Positions 17,569 through 25,412 of a stretch of 64,000 bases of DNA are shown here, in pieces. Every line of letters begins with the position of its first letter. The first letter of the stretch is position 1. The stretch spans positions 620,001-684,000 of the forward strand of contig UYIL01000003.1 in NCBI GenBank assembly GCA_900618065.1, read 5' to 3'. The position numbers were made by a program, and so were the translations under genes. The DNA comes from Streptococcus thermophilus (GTDB taxonomy: Bacteria > Actinomycetota > Actinomycetes > Mycobacteriales > Mycobacteriaceae). The notes under the pieces were generated by a model. It was not told the origin of the DNA. It did not search any database and saw only the letters and a program-made list of their open reading frames with translations.

Positions 17569-17828
17569 CGGGGCAGGTGCCAGGTGGGCGCCGGGTGGAG
17601 AGGGCCGGTCAGCGTGCCGGAACACTGCTCGATTCTGGGGTGGAATACTGCTCGGCAATATCAACCGAAACGCATGCTTTTGACCTGCACGTTTGCGTGA
17701 GCAGTATTCCGGAAAACCGCCAACAGTATTCCAAGGCCGATCCTGCAAGAGGGGAGTGTGAATCTAAAGGCCTCCCAGAGCGACTTAAATTCAGAGCACC
17801 CCTCGAGGTTGGATAGTCTGATTCTGTA
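17569..17828. other. 260-base intergenic region with four copies of a GGAATACTG motif
   Basis: Four related sites are present: GGAACACTGCTC (17619-17630), GGAATACTGCTC (17642-17653), the inverse GAGCAGTATTCC (17699-17710) and AACAGTATTCC (17722-17732). The second and third form a perfect 12-bp inverted repeat around 45 bases. No credible gene is seen. A -10-like TAGTCT (17814-17819) lies before the next start. Confidence 0.6.
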
Positions 17829-19232
17829 ATGACTGGAAACAACATCCCCAAAGCGGGCGACACTCCGAACGCCAACGTTCCTGCAGCGCCCAAACCCCCG
17901 GCCGCCCCAAGCGCGCCGGCTGCACCGGCTGCTCCCGGAGCGCCGAAACCCCCGGTGGCCGCGCCAGCTGTTCCCGCGGCACCCAAACCGCCGGCTGCTG
18001 CACCGAAACCGCCCGCTGCGCCTACAACACCTGCAGCTCCGAAACCTCCGGCAGCGGCACCAGCGGCTCCCGCAGCGCCGAAACCCCCGGCTGCTGCACC
18101 GAAACCGCCCGCTGCGCCTACAACACCTGCAGCACCTGCAGCGCCGAAACCTCCAGCTGCTGCGCCTACAACACCCGCAGCACCTGCAGCGCCCAAACCT
18201 CCAGCTGCTGCACCGAAACCCCCGGCTGCTGCGCCGGCTCCCGCCGCACCCAAACCGGCTGCAGCCAAACCTGCTCCCACCACATCCGCCGGGGAGAAGA
18301 GTGGTGGGGGGACGACGGTGGCGCGGGGCGTCGATAAGCGGAGGCGCTGGGTGTGGATCGCTGCGGTGGTCGCACTGGTGTTGCTTGCACTGGGTGTCTG
18401 GGGCGCCCGAGCGTTCCTGGGTACGGAGACGGGCCAGGAGTTCGTGGAGAAGTACCCCGGTTACGCGCCGATGCCGGAGAGCGCGCCGGTGGGCATTCCC
18501 GCGTGGCTGAACTGGTCGCACTTTTTCAACATGTTCTTGATGGTGCTGATCATCCGGACGGGCATGCAGATCCGCACCGAGCGCCGCCCTGATGCGTACT
18601 GGCGGCCGAAGAAGGGCGGGCGGAAGATCAGTTTGACGCTGTGGTTCCACCAGGTGCTCGATATCTTGTGGGTGGTCAACGGGCTGGTGTTCGGTGTGCT
18701 GCTGTTTGTAACGGGGCAGTGGATGCGGATTGTGCCGACCAGCTGGGATGTCTTCCCGAATGCCGTGTCGGCCGGGCTCCAGTATCTGTCCTTGAACTGG
18801 CCCACGGAAAACGGCTGGGTCCACTACAACGGCCTGCAGCAGCTGGCGTACTTCCTCACAGTGTTCGTTGCGGCACCGCTGGCGATCCTGTCGGGTGTGC
18901 GCATGAGTAGCTTCTGGCCGGCCAACTCGGCCCGATGGAACAAGGTCTTCCCTGCGCAAGCGGCGCGGGCGATGCACTTCCCGGTGATGATCTACTTCGT
19001 GGTGTTCATCGTGATTCACGTTGGGCTGGTCTTGGCTACTGGCGCGCTGCGCAACCTCAACCACATGTACGCGGCGCAAGGCTCGACGGACCCGACGGAG
19101 TACGCGGGGAACTGGACGGGCTTGATCATCTTCCTCGTGTCGCTGGCCGTGGTCGCGGCGGCGTGGGTGGCGGCTCGTCCGGCGACGCTCGCACCGCTTG
19201 CCCGGCGCTTCGGTGAGGTCACCGCGCGCTAG
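17829..19232 (+). CDS. Cytochrome b-like membrane protein with Pro/Ala-rich N-terminal tail
   Basis: 467 residues. The first 155 or so are a low-complexity Ala/Pro/Lys tract built of KPPAAAP-type units. Then comes a membrane anchor (about 175-195) and a four-helix integral domain resembling cytochrome b561/thiosulfate-reductase cytochrome b, with candidate haem histidines in NWSHFFN, WFHQVLD, MHFPVM and VIHVG. It is probably a membrane electron-transfer protein; partner and donor are unknown. The Pro/Ala tract may span or bind the cell wall or act as a linker. A downstream PH-domain gene overlaps its end with its promoter. Confidence 0.7.
   Translation: MTGNNIPKAGDTPNANVPAAPKPPAAPSAPAAPAAPGAPKPPVAAPAVPAAPKPPAAAPKPPAAPTTPAAPKPPAAAPAAPAAPKPPAAAPKPPAAPTTPAAPAAPKPPAAAPTTPAAPAAPKPPAAAPKPPAAAPAPAAPKPAAAKPAPTTSAGEKSGGGTTVARGVDKRRRWVWIAAVVALVLLALGVWGARAFLGTETGQEFVEKYPGYAPMPESAPVGIPAWLNWSHFFNMFLMVLIIRTGMQIRTERRPDAYWRPKKGGRKISLTLWFHQVLDILWVVNGLVFGVLLFVTGQWMRIVPTSWDVFPNAVSAGLQYLSLNWPTENGWVHYNGLQQLAYFLTVFVAAPLAILSGVRMSSFWPANSARWNKVFPAQAARAMHFPVMIYFVVFIVIHVGLVLATGALRNLNHMYAAQGSTDPTEYAGNWTGLIIFLVSLAVVAAAWVAARPATLAPLARRFGEVTAR
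17880..18280 (+). repeat. Imperfect tandem repeats encoding the Pro/Ala/Lys tract
   Basis: Degenerate repeats encode PAAPKPPAAAPKPPAAPTTP-like units, some duplicated nearly exactly (for example around 17990-18050 and 18070-18140). They lie inside the cytochrome b-like gene and are prone to length change. Confidence 0.75.
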
Positions 19233-19235
19233 GCT
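19230..19235 (+). promoter_or_regulatory. -10 box of first PH-domain gene (leaderless)
   Basis: TAGGCT overlaps the stop codon of the cytochrome b-like gene and ends 7 bases before ATG 19243. Confidence 0.5.
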
Positions 19236-19242
19236 GAACCGC

Positions 19243-19779
19243 ATGCAGGGTGCCCACGAAGCAGAATCGCCGGATCGCCGCCGTTCGCACCTGAACCAGC
19301 CAGCACAGATGCCTACTGATGTCAGTGGCATGAATCCGGTGAGCCGCAAGCTCGTCACCGCGCGCTATATCTCGCAGACGATCTGGGCTGCGGTCCTAGC
19401 TGGCAGCTTCGGCCTTGCCCAGTTTCAGCTTGGCGGCGTGTGGTGGTGGGGTGCTGCCGCCATCGGCCTCTGGTATGTCTTTCAGCTGATCATGATTCCG
19501 TTGCGGGTGCGCAATACCGGCTGGTTGGAGACAGACAATGAGCTGCTGATCACCAAAGGGAAGATCACTCAGAATTTCACAGTGGTGCCGTACGGCCGGA
19601 TCCAATTCGTCGATGTCAGCACCGGCCCATTCACGCGTCCGCTGGGGCTTAAAGAGTTGGCACTGCACACGGCCTCCGCGACAACGGACGCGACCATTCC
19701 GGGGCTACCCGCCGAGGAAGCGGATGCGCTGCGTGAGCGTCTCGCGGTCCAAGCTCGTGAACGAATGAGCGGGCTGTGA
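19243..19779 (+). CDS. Bacterial PH-domain membrane protein (YdbS-like)
   Basis: 178 residues. Two membrane helices (about 50-90) are followed by a bPH2 domain with the typical NELLITKGKITQNFTVVPYGRIQFVDVSTGPFTRPLGLKELALHTAS pattern spread across residues 100-155. It forms a pair with the next gene by a 4-base start-stop overlap. Such YdbS/YdbT pairs are common in Gram-positives; function is poorly known, possibly envelope related. The ATG at 19243 was chosen from the leaderless -10 box. Confidence 0.8.
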   Translation: MQGAHEAESPDRRRSHLNQPAQMPTDVSGMNPVSRKLVTARYISQTIWAAVLAGSFGLAQFQLGGVWWWGAAAIGLWYVFQLIMIPLRVRNTGWLETDNELLITKGKITQNFTVVPYGRIQFVDVSTGPFTRPLGLKELALHTASATTDATIPGLPAEEADALRERLAVQARERMSGL

Positions 19780-21104
19780 ATACCGCCCCGCGGTACCGCC
19801 GCGTCCACCGTCTGACTCCGCTGCTGCGTGTGTGGGCTGGCGTGGCGGCGATTGTCACGCTGATCGTGTTCAACTTTTTCACGTTCGTGGCCGATGCGTT
19901 GAGTGAGCGAGACCTGACGTGGGCCACCATCGGGCAGCTCGCCGGCGGGGCAGGGGTGGCGATGCTTGTGGTCTTTCTCGGTTCACAGGTGTGGTGGTAC
20001 CGCACGGGTTTCCGTCTCGGCACGGATGAGGTGGAGTTAACACGGGGCGTCATCTCCACCAAGGTGCGCGCGGCGCGCTACGACCGTATCCAAGCTGTCG
20101 ACGTGGTTGAGCCGCTCGCCCCGCGCCTTGTCGGCCTTGCAGCTGTGCGCGTTGAGGCAGCCGGAGGGTCCAACTCTGCCATCGAGATCGGGTACCTGCC
20201 CCGCACGGAAGCAGAGAATGTCCGCACGGAACTACTGAGAAAGATCGCGCAGCAGGGCACCGACGAGCAGCTGGACACGCTCACACAGACTGCGGGCGCT
20301 TATCTCGTTGAACCGATTCCGGTCGCGCGCTCGCTCGCCGGCGCGGCACTGCGTCTGACCACGGTGTTCACGGTCGCATGGTCGCTGATTCCGGTCTTCA
20401 CGGAGCTCACCCTGGCAGTCATCCTCCCGGTCCTGGCCGGGTTCATCCCGCAGATCTGGCGGCAGATCGACCAGTCGTGGCGCTACACAGCGACGCTGGA
20501 CGGCGACGTTGTGAACTTGAGCTACGGCCTAGCTAACCGCCGCCGCCAAGCAGTGCCGCTTGATCGGATCCATGCGATCGGGCTGTCCCAACCGGTGCTG
20601 TGGCGCATCTTCGGCTGGTGGACAGTCACGGTCAACATCGCCGGGTACGGCCGCGAGTCCAATAAGCAGTCCGGCACGTCGCGGCTACTACCAGTGGGTT
20701 CGTACGAGCAAGCGGTCGCGCTGATCGAAGCAATCAGCCCGCTCACCCGTACGCACATCACAGAACCCGACTGGGATCTCCGCTCACCGAAGCGCGCACG
20801 GATCCCATCGCCAATTGACGCGTCCCACCAGGCCGTCTCCCTCGACCTCGTGGGCGGCATCCCCATGGCGACCACGAGCCACGGCCTGCTGAGCCGCCGC
20901 TACGCATTCATCGAAGTGCCCCACATCCAAGAAATCACGTTCCGCCAAGGACCGATTCAGCGCCGTCTCAACCTGGCGCACGTGCGCTTCGAGCTTGTCC
21001 CCGGCACCGTGAAGATGTGCGCGCGCGACCTCGCTACGCCCGACGCCTGGGCGCTTATCGACGAGCTCCGCACCCGCAAACTTCCCCCTCTGAACCCGCA
21101 CTAG
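19776..21104 (+). CDS. Bacterial PH-domain membrane protein (YdbT-like)
   Basis: 442 residues with repeated bPH2 domains separated by membrane helix pairs (about 20-75 and 185-220). TRGVISTKVRAARYDRIQAVDVVEP and SYGLANRRRQAVPLDRIHAIGLSQP are the paired domain signatures. The GTG start overlaps the stop of the partner gene by 4 bases (GTGA). Its TAG stop shares the bases CTAG with the stop of convergent trmL. Role unknown. Confidence 0.8.
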   Translation: MNTAPRYRRVHRLTPLLRVWAGVAAIVTLIVFNFFTFVADALSERDLTWATIGQLAGGAGVAMLVVFLGSQVWWYRTGFRLGTDEVELTRGVISTKVRAARYDRIQAVDVVEPLAPRLVGLAAVRVEAAGGSNSAIEIGYLPRTEAENVRTELLRKIAQQGTDEQLDTLTQTAGAYLVEPIPVARSLAGAALRLTTVFTVAWSLIPVFTELTLAVILPVLAGFIPQIWRQIDQSWRYTATLDGDVVNLSYGLANRRRQAVPLDRIHAIGLSQPVLWRIFGWWTVTVNIAGYGRESNKQSGTSRLLPVGSYEQAVALIEAISPLTRTHITEPDWDLRSPKRARIPSPIDASHQAVSLDLVGGIPMATTSHGLLSRRYAFIEVPHIQEITFRQGPIQRRLNLAHVRFELVPGTVKMCARDLATPDAWALIDELRTRKLPPLNPH

Positions 21105-21562
21105 ACCCCGCCGGGGAACCCCAGCTGCCGCCACGCCTCGTAGGAGGCCACGGCAGCCGAGTTGGCCAGGTTCATCGACCGGCGTCCGGGCAGCATCGGG
21201 ATGCGCAACTGGTCTGTCACGCGCGGGTGGTGGGAGTGCTCCTCGGGCAGCCCCGTCGGCTCTGTGCCGAATAGAAGCGCATCGGAGTCGCGGTACTCCA
21301 CGTCTGTGTAGTGGCGGGGGGCGTGGGTGGTGAAGGCGAAGATGCGTGCGTCGATAAGCGACGCGAAGCAGGACTCGATGTCGTCGTGGATCTGCACGTC
21401 GGCGAGGTCATGGTAGTCCAGGCCGGAGCGCTTCAGGTGCTTGTCATCCAACAGGAAGCCCAACGGTTTGACCAGGTGGAGCGTGAACCCGGTGCCCGCG
21501 CAGAGGCGGATTGTGTTGCCGGTGTTGCCGGGGATGACGGGGTTGTCGAAGATCACGTGCAC
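21101..21562 (-). CDS. trmL: tRNA (cytidine(34)-2'-O)-methyltransferase, SPOUT family
   Basis: 153 residues from GTG 21562. Small SPOUT enzyme that 2'-O-methylates the wobble base of certain leucine tRNAs, using a trefoil-knot SAM site. Motif 1 IFDNPVIPGNTGNTIRLC, the middle LLFGTEPTGLPEE and the C-terminal RIPMLPGRRSMNLANSAA knot are all present, and the length is typical. The start follows TAGACT by 7 bases, so it is leaderless. An apparent longer reverse-strand frame reaching 22597 only runs antisense to folD. Confidence 0.93.
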   Translation of the reverse strand: MHVIFDNPVIPGNTGNTIRLCAGTGFTLHLVKPLGFLLDDKHLKRSGLDYHDLADVQIHDDIESCFASLIDARIFAFTTHAPRHYTDVEYRDSDALLFGTEPTGLPEEHSHHPRVTDQLRIPMLPGRRSMNLANSAAVASYEAWRQLGFPGGV

Positions 21563-21569
21563 GCCGCTT

Positions 21570-21591
21570 AGTCTAAAGCTCGGTCTAAGAT
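21570..21591. promoter_or_regulatory. Divergent leaderless -10 boxes of trmL and folD
   Basis: Reverse-strand TAGACT (plus positions 21570-21575) serves trmL. TAAGAT (21586-21591) serves folD, 7 bases before GTG 21599. The two -10 boxes are only 10 bases apart, so the promoters overlap. Confidence 0.55.
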
Positions 21592-21598
21592 GACGGGT

Positions 21599-22459
21599 GT
21601 GACTGCGATCAAACTGGACGGAAAACTCTACCGCGAAGAAATCTTCGCCGACCTTGAGACTCGCGTTGCTCGTCTCAAGCAGGACTATGGGGTCACACCT
21701 GGCCTGGCCACGGTGCTTGTCGGTGAGGATCCCGCCAGCCAGAACTACGTGCGCATGAAGCACAAGGACTGCGAGGAGCTGGGCATCGCGTCCATCATGA
21801 AGGAGCTGCCGGGGGATTGCACCCAGGATGAGCTCGACGCTGTCATCGAGGAGCTCAACAACGATGACGCAGTGACCGGCTACATCGTGCAGCTGCCGCT
21901 GCCGAAGCACCTCGACGAGAACCGCGTGCTGGGCCTGATCGACCCGGACAAGGACGCTGACGGCCTGCACCCGGTCAACCTCGGCCGCCTGGTGCTCAAC
22001 GAGCCCGCCCCGCTGCCGTGCACCCCCAACGGGTCGCTGGCTCTTCTGGAGCGTTTCGGTGTGGACCTCAACGGCGCAATCGTGTGCGTCATCGGCCGCG
22101 GCGTGACCGTTGGCCGCCCGATCTCGCTCATGCTGACCAAGCGCGACGTCAACGCGACAGCCGTGCTCTGCCACACCGGCACCAAGGATCTCGCCGCGGA
22201 GACCCGCCGCGCCGACGTCATCATCGCCGCCGCCGGAAAACCCCACATGATCACCGCCGACATGATCAAAGAAGGTGCCGCAGTGCTTGACGTGGGCGTT
22301 TCGCGTGTCGACGGCAAAACCACCGGCGACGTCCACCCCGACGTGTGGGACAAAGCCGGCTGGGTGTCCCCGAACCCCGGCGGCGTCGGCCCGATGACAC
22401 GCACCTTCCTCGTGCGCAACATTGTGGAGAGGGCAGAGCGGATTGCCCACGCCGAGTAA
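21599..22459 (+). CDS. folD: Bifunctional methylene-THF dehydrogenase/methenyl-THF cyclohydrolase
   Basis: 286 residues. Interconverts 5,10-methylene-THF and 10-formyl-THF for one-carbon metabolism. The first residues [15 protein letters not shown], the active-site [23 protein letters not shown] with its catalytic Lys, and the [14 protein letters not shown] dinucleotide motif are diagnostic. GTG 21599 is preferred over ATG 21590 because it fits both the leaderless -10 and the family N-terminus. Confidence 0.96.
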   Translation: MTAIKLDGKLYREEIFADLETRVARLKQDYGVTPGLATVLVGEDPASQNYVRMKHKDCEELGIASIMKELPGDCTQDELDAVIEELNNDDAVTGYIVQLPLPKHLDENRVLGLIDPDKDADGLHPVNLGRLVLNEPAPLPCTPNGSLALLERFGVDLNGAIVCVIGRGVTVGRPISLMLTKRDVNATAVLCHTGTKDLAAETRRADVIIAAAGKPHMITADMIKEGAAVLDVGVSRVDGKTTGDVHPDVWDKAGWVSPNPGGVGPMTRTFLVRNIVERAERIAHAE

Positions 22460-22880
22460 TTCACGCCCAGCACGACGCCCCCCAAGGCGCCCTGACGTAG
22501 ACCCGGCGGGGCGGGCCACGACCCCGCCGGTAACCGCGCCCGGGTCTGTTTCGTCGGCTCCTCCGCCGAGCCTGGATAACCCGCACGACATCGGCACCCC
22601 ACCGTCTCGGCTGCCCGTGCGCGTTCAGCAGGTGATGCTGGTTCTGTTTGTCCTCGGTTTCGTCGCGGCCTCGCTGTTCTCGGTGACAGAGCACTGGCGC
22701 CGAGCGGCTTTCACTCTTGGCGTGTCTATGCTGTGGCTCACCGTGTGCCGCTTGACGTGCGACTCGCAAGTGATGGGGTTGTTGGCGGTGCGGTCGCGAC
22801 GTTTCGACGCGCTATTCACCGCGTCGACAGGCGCTCTGCTGCTCTGGTTGGCGCTGTCGGTGGATGCGTTAGGGAGCTAG
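22443..22880 (+). CDS. DUF3017-type small membrane protein
   Basis: About 145 residues with a Pro-rich cytoplasmic N-terminus and three membrane helices (about 60-80, 85-105, 120-140). It resembles the actinobacterial DUF3017 family that commonly follows folD. The start is uncertain: TTG 22443 overlaps the folD end, and GTG 22616 is another option that would leave only the membrane part. Function unknown. Confidence 0.65.
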   Translation: MPTPSNSRPARRPPRRPDVDPAGRATTPPVTAPGSVSSAPPPSLDNPHDIGTPPSRLPVRVQQVMLVLFVLGFVAASLFSVTEHWRRAAFTLGVSMLWLTVCRLTCDSQVMGLLAVRSRRFDALFTASTGALLLWLALSVDALGS

Positions 22881-22892
22881 AGCGCGAAGAGT

Positions 22893-23495
22893 ATGACGTC
22901 TCGTGAAACGCAGGAAGCGTACTCGGACGTGGCGGACACGTACATCGACCTTTTAGGAAGCATCGATTCTGTTGACGAGGCAGATCGTCTGTTCATTGCG
23001 GAAGGATTCAAAGGCGTCACCACAAACATTCTCGATGTGGGTTGCGGTCCCGGTCACCTGACGGCGTACCTCAACAGTCTGGGGCATCAAGCTGCGGGAA
23101 TAGATCTAGTTCCTCAGTTTGTGAATCATGCGCGGAGGATATATCCAGGCATTGAGTACTCGGTGGTTGACATTGAGAGTCTCGGAGAAACTGCCGAGAA
23201 CGTGGGTGGGGCGCTGGCGTGGTACTCGCTAATCCACATGACGCCGGGGGACATGGTGAAGGCCCTCGAAACGCTCTCGAGGATTCTCGTTCCCGAAGGC
23301 GTGCTCATTTTTGGTGGGTTCCATGCCGAGTCCCGAAAGCGTTTCGACCATAAAGTTCTCCCGGCCACAGCGTACTCGGAAGACGACATCACAAGTCTTA
23401 TTGAAAACGCAGGGTTTCGGGTGAGCAGAGTGGAAACTCGTCCCGCCACAGCCCGGAATCGGGCGCACATCGCTGTAGCCGCAGTGCGCTCCTAA
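22893..23495 (+). CDS. Class I SAM-dependent methyltransferase
   Basis: 200 residues with a Methyltransf_25-like core: motif I ILDVGCGPGHLTAYL near residue 47, the acidic GIDLVPQF, and motif IV-like GGALAWYSLIHM. Substrate unknown. Codon usage looks less GC-biased than in neighbours, and with vapBC next to it this suggests a small acquired patch between the folD and met genes (inference). Confidence 0.8.
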   Translation: MTSRETQEAYSDVADTYIDLLGSIDSVDEADRLFIAEGFKGVTTNILDVGCGPGHLTAYLNSLGHQAAGIDLVPQFVNHARRIYPGIEYSVVDIESLGETAENVGGALAWYSLIHMTPGDMVKALETLSRILVPEGVLIFGGFHAESRKRFDHKVLPATAYSEDDITSLIENAGFRVSRVETRPATARNRAHIAVAAVRS

Positions 23496-23604
23496 CGTGC
23501 GCGTGCTGAACTTGGCGGAGTCAGCACCGAGCCCACGGGGGTCGGTGTTCCGCGGCGGCCGGTTAGGGATCACTGAGCATCCCGTTTCAATGGGAAATCA
23601 TTGG

Positions 23605-23610
23605 TAGCCT
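23605..23610 (+). promoter_or_regulatory. -10 box of vapBC (leaderless)
   Basis: TAGCCT ends 6 bases before ATG 23617. CAATGGG and CATTGG motifs just upstream could form the antitoxin operator. Confidence 0.45.
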
Positions 23611-23616
23611 GGTCCC

Positions 23617-23856
23617 ATGGAAGCAACGATTGATTCAGGTGGTCGTGTCCTGTTGCCGAAAGCCCTGCGAGAAGCGCTCGGTTTGGAGCCGGGATCCAAA
23701 GTTGACATCTCGGCTTACGGAGGTGGAATAACCATCATTCCTGGGGGCCGCACGGCGGAGATCGTCGAAACGGACGATGGGCGATTGGTTGGCCGAGGGT
23801 CGAGCCCGATTACCAACGAGGATGTTCTGGCCCTTATTGACGCGGGGCGCAAGTAG
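23617..23856 (+). CDS. vapB: VapB-type antitoxin, AbrB/SpoVT fold
   Basis: 79 residues. N-terminal swapped-hairpin AbrB domain (IDSGGRVLLPKALREALGLEPGSKVDI) binds DNA and autoregulates; the C-terminal tail neutralises the toxin. It overlaps the toxin start by one base. Type II toxin-antitoxin pair. Confidence 0.88.
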   Translation: MEATIDSGGRVLLPKALREALGLEPGSKVDISAYGGGITIIPGGRTAEIVETDDGRLVGRGSSPITNEDVLALIDAGRK

Positions 23857-24266
23857 TGACAGTTATAACCTTAGATACCAGCGCCGCTGTTCCGCTCTTG
23901 TTGGCGAATCATGGTTCGCACGAGCGGCTAGTTCGTTGGTCGAAGGGGAAAGAGCTTGCTTTATGCGCTCATTCGCTGGCCGAAACCTATTCAGTGCTGA
24001 CGAGGCTTCCGGGGGATAACCGCTTCAGTGAGACTGATGCTGCCCGAGTGATTGATCACGCTTTCGAGCACGTTCTCTGCCTTCCGGATGCCGTTGCGCG
24101 CGATGTGCACAACCGATTCGCGCAGCTCGGTATCAAGGGCGGTGCTGTTTATGACGCTTTGATTGCGTTGACTGTGCTGGAGAATGGAGCTTCTCTGGCT
24201 AGCCTGGATAAGCGCGCCTATCCCGGGTACTTCGATCTTGGAGTCACACTGGAGCTCATTCCATAG
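23856..24266 (+). CDS. vapC: VapC-type PIN-domain ribonuclease toxin
   Basis: 136 residues, PIN domain. The acidic active-site residues are visible in LDTSAAVPL (Asp7), HSLAETYSVL (Glu), YDALIA (Asp) and SLDKRAY (Asp). Cleaves RNA when not bound by the antitoxin. GTG start shares one base with the vapB stop. It ends 3 bases before the convergent metX end. Confidence 0.9.
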   Translation: MTVITLDTSAAVPLLLANHGSHERLVRWSKGKELALCAHSLAETYSVLTRLPGDNRFSETDAARVIDHAFEHVLCLPDAVARDVHNRFAQLGIKGGAVYDALIALTVLENGASLASLDKRAYPGYFDLGVTLELIP

Positions 24267-24269
24267 CAT

Positions 24270-25412
24270 CTAGATGTCGTAGTTGCCTTGCTCCTTCGCT
24301 AGGTCGCTCGCGGACGGGGTCTGGTCTGCCATGGCAATGAAGTTGCGCAGGATGTGGCCCATTTGGCGGGTTTCCACTAGGAAGGCGTCGTGGCCGACGG
24401 GGGAGACGATCTTGTTCATCGCCAGCAGGTTGCCGATGTTGCGCGAGATGTGTTCCTGCTGGTGGAACGGGTAGAGGATGTCGGTGTCCACGCCGACGAC
24501 CATCGTGGGCACGGTAATCTGGGCGAGTGCCCGGTTCAGTCCGCCGCGTCCGCGGCCGATGTCGTGGCGGGAGAGGGACTCGGTGATGGTGACGTAGGAG
24601 CCGGCGTCGAAACGCTCCACGAGTCGCTGGCCCTGGTAGTCGAGGTAGCTCTGCACAGCGAAGCGCTGCTGCCTGTCGCGGAAGGCACCGAGGGGGTTCT
24701 CGCCTGGCTGGGCCATGGTGCCAAAACGCTCGTCAATCTCCAGCTCACCGCGGTAGGTCAGGTGCGCCAGCCTGCGTGCGGCGGATAGACCTGCATCGGG
24801 GGAGCGGCCGGTGCCGTAGTAGTCGCCGCCCTGCCAGTCCGGGTCGCGTTCGATGGCGGAGATTTGCGCGGACTGGATGCCGATCTGCCAGGCGCTCGCG
24901 CGCGCAGACATGGCGATGACGCAGGCGTAGTTCGCCCAGTCCGGGTACATCAGCGTCCACTCGAGGGTGCGTGCGCCGCCCATGGAACCGCCGATCACGG
25001 CGTGCATCGAGGTGATGCCGAGCGCCTCTAAGAAGTGTGCTTCGGTGCGCACATGATCGCGTATCGACGTCGCCGGGAACCGCGAGCCCCACTTACCGCC
25101 GTCCGGGTGGTCGCTCGACGGGCCGGTCGTACCGGAGCAGCCGCCGAGGACGTTCGTGCAGATGACGCAGAAGCGGTCCGTGTCGATAGGCGCGCCAGGG
25201 CCGATCAGCCCGTCCCACCACACGACGGCGTTGGAATCGCCGGTGAGGGCGTGTTCCACAAGGATGAGGTTGTTGCGGCCGTGGGGATCCCCGTGGAACT
25301 CACCCCACCGCTGGTAGGCGACAGTGACATCGCGGATGACGGCGCCAGCCTCAGTCTGGAGGTCGCCGATCGGTTGGAAGGTCAGTTCGCCTTCGGGCGG
25401 AAGCGGGATCAT
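24270..25412 (-). CDS. metX: Homoserine O-acetyltransferase
   Basis: 380 residues, alpha/beta hydrolase. Acetylates homoserine for methionine synthesis. Visible motifs are HALTGDSNAVVWWDGLIGPG, the nucleophile elbow GGSMGG (catalytic Ser) and SPVGHDAFLVE with the catalytic His. The start overlaps the metY stop by 4 bases (ATGA), so it is the second gene of metY-metX, the corynebacterial arrangement. Confidence 0.96.
   Translation of the reverse strand: MIPLPPEGELTFQPIGDLQTEAGAVIRDVTVAYQRWGEFHGDPHGRNNLILVEHALTGDSNAVVWWDGLIGPGAPIDTDRFCVICTNVLGGCSGTTGPSSDHPDGGKWGSRFPATSIRDHVRTEAHFLEALGITSMHAVIGGSMGGARTLEWTLMYPDWANYACVIAMSARASAWQIGIQSAQISAIERDPDWQGGDYYGTGRSPDAGLSAARRLAHLTYRGELEIDERFGTMAQPGENPLGAFRDRQQRFAVQSYLDYQGQRLVERFDAGSYVTITESLSRHDIGRGRGGLNRALAQITVPTMVVGVDTDILYPFHQQEHISRNIGNLLAMNKIVSPVGHDAFLVETRQMGHILRNFIAMADQTPSASDLAKEQGNYDI

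Noticed and set aside
17880..18280. CRISPR-like repeat array
   Set aside because: The repeats are degenerate, lack unique spacers and lie in a coding Pro/Ala tract.
17661..19358. 565-codon reverse frame with Arg/Ser/Cys-rich repeats
   Set aside because: Antisense to the Pro/Ala tract and cytochrome gene; the repeats only mirror that tract.
21563..22597. N-terminal extension of trmL to 22597
   Set aside because: It would run antisense through all of folD; the SPOUT domain starts exactly at GTG 21562 with its own -10 box.
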